Source: Yersinia similis
GTDB taxonomy: Bacteria; Pseudomonadota; Gammaproteobacteria; Enterobacterales; Enterobacteriaceae
Assembly (NCBI RefSeq): GCF_001053095.1
Contig: NZ_CGBP01000003.1
Location: forward strand, 124,001-188,000
Direction of reading: 5' to 3'
DNA length: 64,000 bases
This document shows positions 59,538 through 64,000 of this stretch, in pieces. The stretch's first letter is position 1, and each line of letters starts with the position of its first letter. A program made the translations under genes and the position numbers. Under the pieces are notes generated by a model. That model saw nothing but the letters and a program-made list of their open reading frames with translations. It did no database searches and was not told the origin of the DNA.

Positions 59538-60536
59538 TTAGTGAATTCCACCAATTCGGCTTAAACGCACACCCGTTGGCCATTCACCTTCTTGCTTTTC
59601 AAAACTCATCCAAATAGCCGTAGCCTTACCCACCAGATTACGTTCTGGTACAAAACCCCAGAAGCGGCTATCTGCGCTGTTATCCCGGTTATCGCCCATC
59701 ATAAAGTAATGGCCTTCCGGTACTACCCAAACCCCTAACGGTTGATCGGGTTGCTGATAATAAGAGCCTAACGGATCCTGTCGCCCAGGAACGGTCAGAA
59801 TGTGGTGTGCCACCGGGCCGAGGCTTTCAGTACGCTCGCGTAACCGGACACCGCCATCAGGTACTGCCTGATTTGTCGGGATCGGGAAGAACCCTGCGGA
59901 GGTCTCGCCATTACCGCTATAACGGAATGTCTGCACAAATTCACTTGGCTCAGACGTGCTATAAGTGATGGCCAACGCGCTATCACAAGAAGCACCGGTA
60001 TTACATGATGGCTGTACCGTAACTTCTTTACTTATCGGGTTATAAATCACCCTATCCCCCGGCAGCCCCACCACACGCTTGATATAATCCAAACGTGGAT
60101 CCAGCGGATATTTAAACACCGCAATGTCACCGCGGTTTGGCTTACCCGTTGGAATTAATGTGGTCTGAGTAATGGGATCTTTAATCCCATAAGCAAATTT
60201 CTCAACCAAAATAAAATCACCGATAAGCAGCGTTGGCATCATCGAACCAGAAGGGATCTGGAAAGGCTCGTAAATAAACGAACGCACGATAAAGACCAAG
60301 GCCAGCACCGGGAAGATAGAGGCACATGTCTCGATCCAACCCGGCTGTTTTGCAGCTTGGGCTAAGGTTTTATTATCTACAGCACACCCGGTTTGGGCCT
60401 TGATTTCCGCAGTTTGCGCATTAACAGCCGCAATTTTTGCCTGACGGGCTGGCCCCCATTTAAACCGCTCAAAGCACCAGACAATCCCCGTCAACAGCGT
60501 TGCTATTGCCAGAATCAAAGCAAACATGTTAGCCAT
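59538..60536 (-). CDS. lepB: LepB, signal peptidase I
   Basis: LepB removes signal peptides from exported proteins at the inner membrane. The product is 332 residues. Two transmembrane segments (residues about 4-22 and 72-90) are followed by the catalytic Ser98 (FQIPSGSMMPTL) and Lys153 (DYIKRVVGLPGD). The box MMGDNRDNSADSR is near the C-terminus. It follows lepA by nine bases. Confidence 0.98.
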   Translation of the reverse strand: MANMFALILAIATLLTGIVWCFERFKWGPARQAKIAAVNAQTAEIKAQTGCAVDNKTLAQAAKQPGWIETCASIFPVLALVFIVRSFIYEPFQIPSGSMMPTLLIGDFILVEKFAYGIKDPITQTTLIPTGKPNRGDIAVFKYPLDPRLDYIKRVVGLPGDRVIYNPISKEVTVQPSCNTGASCDSALAITYSTSEPSEFVQTFRYSGNGETSAGFFPIPTNQAVPDGGVRLRERTESLGPVAHHILTVPGRQDPLGSYYQQPDQPLGVWVVPEGHYFMMGDNRDNSADSRFWGFVPERNLVGKATAIWMSFEKQEGEWPTGVRLSRIGGIH

Positions 60537-60545
60537 AAAAACTCC

Positions 60546-62345
60546 TTATTTGCTGTCTTTTCCAACATGCAGAATAGCCAGGAAGGCCTCTTGTGGTAAT
60601 TCAACGTTACCGACTTGCTTCATACGTTTCTTACCATCCTTCTGTTTTTGAAGAAGTTTTTTCTTACGGCTAACATCCCCACCATAACACTTCGCCAATA
60701 CGTTTTTACGGAGCTGTTTTACTGTTGAGCGAGCAATGATGTGGTTACCAATCGCGGCCTGAATCGCAATATCAAATTGTTGACGTGGGATCAGTTCTTT
60801 CATTTTCTCAACTAAATCACGGCCACGATATTGTGCATTATCACGATGTGTAATCAGTGCCAGTGCATCCACACGTTCGTTATTGATTAATACGTCAACA
60901 CGTACCATGTCGGAAGTCTGGAAGCGTTTGAAATTATAATCCAGTGAAGCGTAACCACGTGACGTTGATTTCAAACGATCAAAGAAATCAAGCACGACTT
61001 CCGCCATTGGAATTTCATATGTCAGCGCGACTTGCTTACCGTGATAAACCATATTGGTCTGTGTACCGCGTTTTTCGATACACAATGTAATGACGTTACC
61101 GAGGTATTCCTGTGGCAACAACATATGGCATTCAGCGATCGGTTCACGCAGTTCTTCAATATTGTTCAACGCAGGCAGTTTAGAAGGGCTATCGACGTAG
61201 ACCGTTTCTTGATTGGTCGTAATTACCTCGTACACCACCGTTGGTGCCGTAGTAATCAGTTCCAGATCATATTCACGCTCCAGACGCTCCTGGATGATCT
61301 CCATATGTAACAAGCCAAGGAAGCCACAACGGAAACCAAAACCTAATGCTGTAGAACTTTCTGGCTCATAGAATAAAGAGGCATCGTTAAGACTTAACTT
61401 ACCTAACGCATCACGGAAAGATTCATAATCATCAGAGCTTATCGGGAACAGGCCCGCATAAACTTGTGGTTTTACTTTCTTAAAACCGGGTAATGATTTT
61501 TCTGCCGGGTTACGCGTTAATGTCAATGTATCGCCAACAGGTGCGCCAAGAATGTCTTTTATCGCACAAACCAACCAGCCTACTTCGCCGCAGTTCAGAA
61601 CATCGCGATCAACACGTTTTGGTGTAAATATCCCTAAACGATCAGCGTTATAGCTCTGGCCGGTACTCATAACCTTAACTTTATCGCCTTTACGCAACGA
61701 ACCATTTTTGATACGTATTAATGACACGACGCCCAGATAGTTATCAAACCAGGAATCGATAATCAATGCCTGCAATGGCCCATCTGGAGCCCCCTCGGGG
61801 GCTGGAATATCGCGGACCAACCGCTCAAGAACATCAGGTACGCCCACACCGGTTTTTGCCGAGCAACGAACCGCATCAGTGGCGTCAATCCCCACAATGT
61901 CTTCGATTTCTTCAGCAACCCGCTCAGGATCGGCAGCAGGCAAATCAATTTTGTTCAGAACCGGAACAACTTCCAGATCCATCTCCATCGCAGTGTAGCA
62001 GTTTGCTAGCGTCTGAGCCTCAACGCCTTGCCCTGCATCCACAACCAACAGAGCCCCTTCACACGCGGCTAAAGAGCGTGAAACTTCATAAGAAAAGTCA
62101 ACGTGACCGGGGGTATCGATAAAGTTAAGTTGATAGGTTTGACCATCCTTCGCATGATAATCAAGCGTCACACTCTGTGCCTTGATGGTAATACCACGCT
62201 CACGTTCCAGATCCATGGAGTCCAGTACCTGTGCGGCCATTTCACGCTCAGATAAACCGCCACAAATCTGAATAATGCGGTCAGACAGCGTCGACTTACC
62301 GTGGTCAATATGGGCAATAATAGAAAAGTTTCTTATGTGCTTCAT
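60546..62345 (-). CDS. lepA: LepA (EF4), translation factor GTPase
   Basis: LepA is a ribosome-binding GTPase related to EF-G that helps 30S biogenesis and initiation. The product is 599 residues. It begins [20 protein letters not shown] (G1), with G3 [10 protein letters not shown] and G4 VLNKIDLP. The LepA-specific C-terminal domain is present ([20 protein letters not shown]). It heads the lepA-lepB-rnc-era-recO cluster. 62346-62849 upstream has no recognisable gene; the promoters for lepA and the divergent gene should lie there. Confidence 0.98.
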   Translation of the reverse strand: MKHIRNFSIIAHIDHGKSTLSDRIIQICGGLSEREMAAQVLDSMDLERERGITIKAQSVTLDYHAKDGQTYQLNFIDTPGHVDFSYEVSRSLAACEGALLVVDAGQGVEAQTLANCYTAMEMDLEVVPVLNKIDLPAADPERVAEEIEDIVGIDATDAVRCSAKTGVGVPDVLERLVRDIPAPEGAPDGPLQALIIDSWFDNYLGVVSLIRIKNGSLRKGDKVKVMSTGQSYNADRLGIFTPKRVDRDVLNCGEVGWLVCAIKDILGAPVGDTLTLTRNPAEKSLPGFKKVKPQVYAGLFPISSDDYESFRDALGKLSLNDASLFYEPESSTALGFGFRCGFLGLLHMEIIQERLEREYDLELITTAPTVVYEVITTNQETVYVDSPSKLPALNNIEELREPIAECHMLLPQEYLGNVITLCIEKRGTQTNMVYHGKQVALTYEIPMAEVVLDFFDRLKSTSRGYASLDYNFKRFQTSDMVRVDVLINNERVDALALITHRDNAQYRGRDLVEKMKELIPRQQFDIAIQAAIGNHIIARSTVKQLRKNVLAKCYGGDVSRKKKLLQKQKDGKKRMKQVGNVELPQEAFLAILHVGKDSK

Positions 62346-62849
62346 TTATATGAATTTTTCTCTAGTCGTTGTCTTTAATTAATTATTGGTGGACACAGCG
62401 ATGGATTCAAACCCAAAACTACCCACATAAATATTCACGCATCTTACACTGTAAGTCAGCCTCGTGAAAGGCATCACACCTAGCTTGTTACCTGATTTAT
62501 TCTATACAAAGGCTGCATTCCCCTTCGTTTGAAGTCAGGGGAGAAACCATGACGCGCAGTATCATTTCAGCCGTTATCCGATAAAGCACTGGCTAATCAC
62601 CCTATTTATATAGGATGTCGATTAACCGCTATAACTGTAAAATTTATTTTCTGATAATCATCTACTGAATAAACGCAGTCTGGTCATGTTGATGATATTC
62701 GAGATATTCAGTTACAACCTAAAAAAACACCCTGCCACTTTAGGAAAATGCTCATATACCTACCGAGGAAAAGACATACAGTTACAGCATTAGTGTGATT
62801 TTATAATAACCAAGTGAAATATTCTCTTGGCGGTAACGAGGAGAGTATT

Positions 62850-63704
62850 ATGATTGACGAAGGAAAAATACTGAGCCGCCACGAAATGAGAAATGAAAAC
62901 TCATGGATTACTATTACTATAATAATAGCTATATTAGTATTTAGCACTGTAATTATCACACTGGCACTTACGACATCAATATTCTTAACACCATCAATTT
63001 TTTCTATCTTATGCGTTGCTATCGCCGCAATATCACTGAGCGGGTTACTTTATTTACATCTACATGAAAATCCAGAATTTACTTATTTTCTTTATGAAAA
63101 TGGTGTTAGGGTTTTTAATCATAACAACATGGAAATTTATTTCATCCCATTTGATAAAATCAAATACATTTATAAATATAATACAGGAATAAACCCCAAC
63201 GGAAGGATTCACGCTATGGCATTTCGCACATCTAAATCTCAGCCATGGAACGTTATTATTAACAACATCAATAATGCATATCCGTTGATAAATACAATAA
63301 TTCATCAACAAATCATGAGGATAGGCGTAATAAACTTAAACAGTTTATCGCACGGCGAAACACTGGAATTTGATATTATTAAGAAAGAAGAGGGTTGGTT
63401 AAAAAGAATGATATATCATGGAGAGATTAAAACGGGTATAGGAAGAATGAATACTCATCAGATGGATACATCCTCGCTGTCACTCAGCGCACACACACTA
63501 ATCACAATTAACGGCATTATTAATATTGAGAATATTTTTCGGATAGAAACATTACAAGAAGCTTTTTATGAAAAAATACGCTTATTGGATACTCAAGGGA
63601 ATATTATTTTCTCAATAGATTATTCTGATTTAATCAATGCAGACCTTTTTATTGCATTGATCAAACATATGATACAAAACCGCATTCCTGCCTATAATAC
63701 TTAA
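62850..63704 (+). CDS. Unidentified inner-membrane protein with two transmembrane segments
   Basis: This protein of 284 residues has no family that I recognise. The ATG at 62850 (MIDEGKILSRHEMRNENSWI) is preceded by GAGGAGAG; an upstream in-frame start adds 12 codons. Two adjacent hydrophobic segments (about residues 20-45 and 47-68) anchor it. The remaining 215 residues are predicted soluble and include a PH-like pattern (FLYENGVRVFNHNNMEIYFI, PFDKIKYIYKY). A second similar beta pattern follows residue 165. The gene is AT-rich relative to its core neighbours and breaks the usual lepA-rseC order, suggesting acquisition. Confidence 0.6.
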   Translation: MIDEGKILSRHEMRNENSWITITIIIAILVFSTVIITLALTTSIFLTPSIFSILCVAIAAISLSGLLYLHLHENPEFTYFLYENGVRVFNHNNMEIYFIPFDKIKYIYKYNTGINPNGRIHAMAFRTSKSQPWNVIINNINNAYPLINTIIHQQIMRIGVINLNSLSHGETLEFDIIKKEEGWLKRMIYHGEIKTGIGRMNTHQMDTSSLSLSAHTLITINGIINIENIFRIETLQEAFYEKIRLLDTQGNIIFSIDYSDLINADLFIALIKHMIQNRIPAYNT

Positions 63705-63718
63705 TAAATAATAACGTA

Positions 63719-64000
63719 TTATTCTTGCTGAATACGCATAGCCGTTGGTGGTAAACCGATTTGTAAAATAACAGGCTGATAAGCACTTAACCCCTCAACC
63801 TTAGTTGCCAGTTTTCGTGCCAGTAAAAAACCTAAGCTCGCGCCCAAAATAGCCCCAAGAGCCGTAAATACATCGGTTAAAAATAGAGACTGGAACAGTG
63901 CCCCCCCAGAAATTAACCCAACTAACGGGGTTAAATAAACCAATGATGCAGAACGTAATAAACTCCCCTCACTGATGCCAACTTCAACTTTTTGCCCTGG
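63719..64000 (-). CDS. rseC: RseC, SoxR-reducing/sigma-E regulator, C-terminal part (cut by window edge)
   Basis: RseC is an inner-membrane protein linked to SoxR reduction and sigma-E control, normally last gene of the rpoE-rseABC operon. Only the C-terminal 93 codons are in the window. Visible are PGQKVEVGISEGSLLRSASL and two transmembrane segments (VYLTPLVGLISGGALF and LGAILGASLGFLLARKLA). The start lies beyond 64000. The gene ends 14 bases after the convergent orphan membrane protein. Confidence 0.9.
   Translation of the reverse strand, partial: PGQKVEVGISEGSLLRSASLVYLTPLVGLISGGALFQSLFLTDVFTALGAILGASLGFLLARKLATKVEGLSAYQPVILQIGLPPTAMRIQQE

Overview
The window reads as a chromosomal segment of the Yersinia pseudotuberculosis complex. 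The evidence is an Ail outer-membrane protein close to the published Y. pestis/Y. pseudotuberculosis form as I remember it, two Yap-type autotransporters, Yersinia-style ERIC and YPAL-like intergenic repeats, and a core gene order matching the 57-58 min region of enterobacterial chromosomes. I ran no database search, so the species call rests on recognition.

Layout. 1-3,100 is core: rodZ (cut by the window edge), pilW, rlmN and ndk, all on the minus strand. 3,200-15,250 is accessory: a large secreted protein with Ca-binding beta-gamma-crystallin modules and a GNAT-like C-terminus, followed by two tandem autotransporters with nearly the same translocator but different passengers. 15,247-23,842 is core again: sseB, pepB and the complete isc operon (iscR-iscS-iscU-iscA-hscB-hscA-fdx-iscX, minus strand), with ERIC-type elements inserted between its genes. 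23,998-30,303 holds trmJ, suhB, a two-gene ZevA/ZevB-like metal transport pair, csiE and hcaT. 30,540-31,650 is a small island carrying ail and an IS transposase remnant, bounded by two copies of a glyA-terminator-like sequence. glyA and hmp follow; hmp lies between two almost identical 168-bp YPAL-like repeats. A YhfZ-type regulator, glnB, glutamine-dependent nadE and the glrK-qseG-glrR locus come next.

42,550-45,780 is a long AT-rich stretch. It holds the sRNA gene glmY with a sigma-54 promoter and three GlrR-type operators, then three tandem genes for small secreted proteins, the middle one decayed. The right part is core: purL, mltF, tadA, pgpC, murQ/murR, yfhL, the lepA-lepB-rnc-era-recO-pdxJ-acpS cluster, an orphan membrane protein and the start of rseC at the right edge.

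The main functional units are these: an Fe-S assembly operon with two tandem IscR operators; a GlrK/GlrR two-component system whose target promoter (glmY) lies just upstream of it; NO detoxification by Hmp under an NsrR-type operator; one-carbon and purine genes glyA and purL with PurR boxes; and a surface or secreted virulence set (crystallin protein, two autotransporters, Ail, small secreted paralogues). The most unusual items are the secreted crystallin-GNAT protein, the small secreted paralogue cluster, the repeat-flanked hmp, and the ail island in the glyA terminator region.
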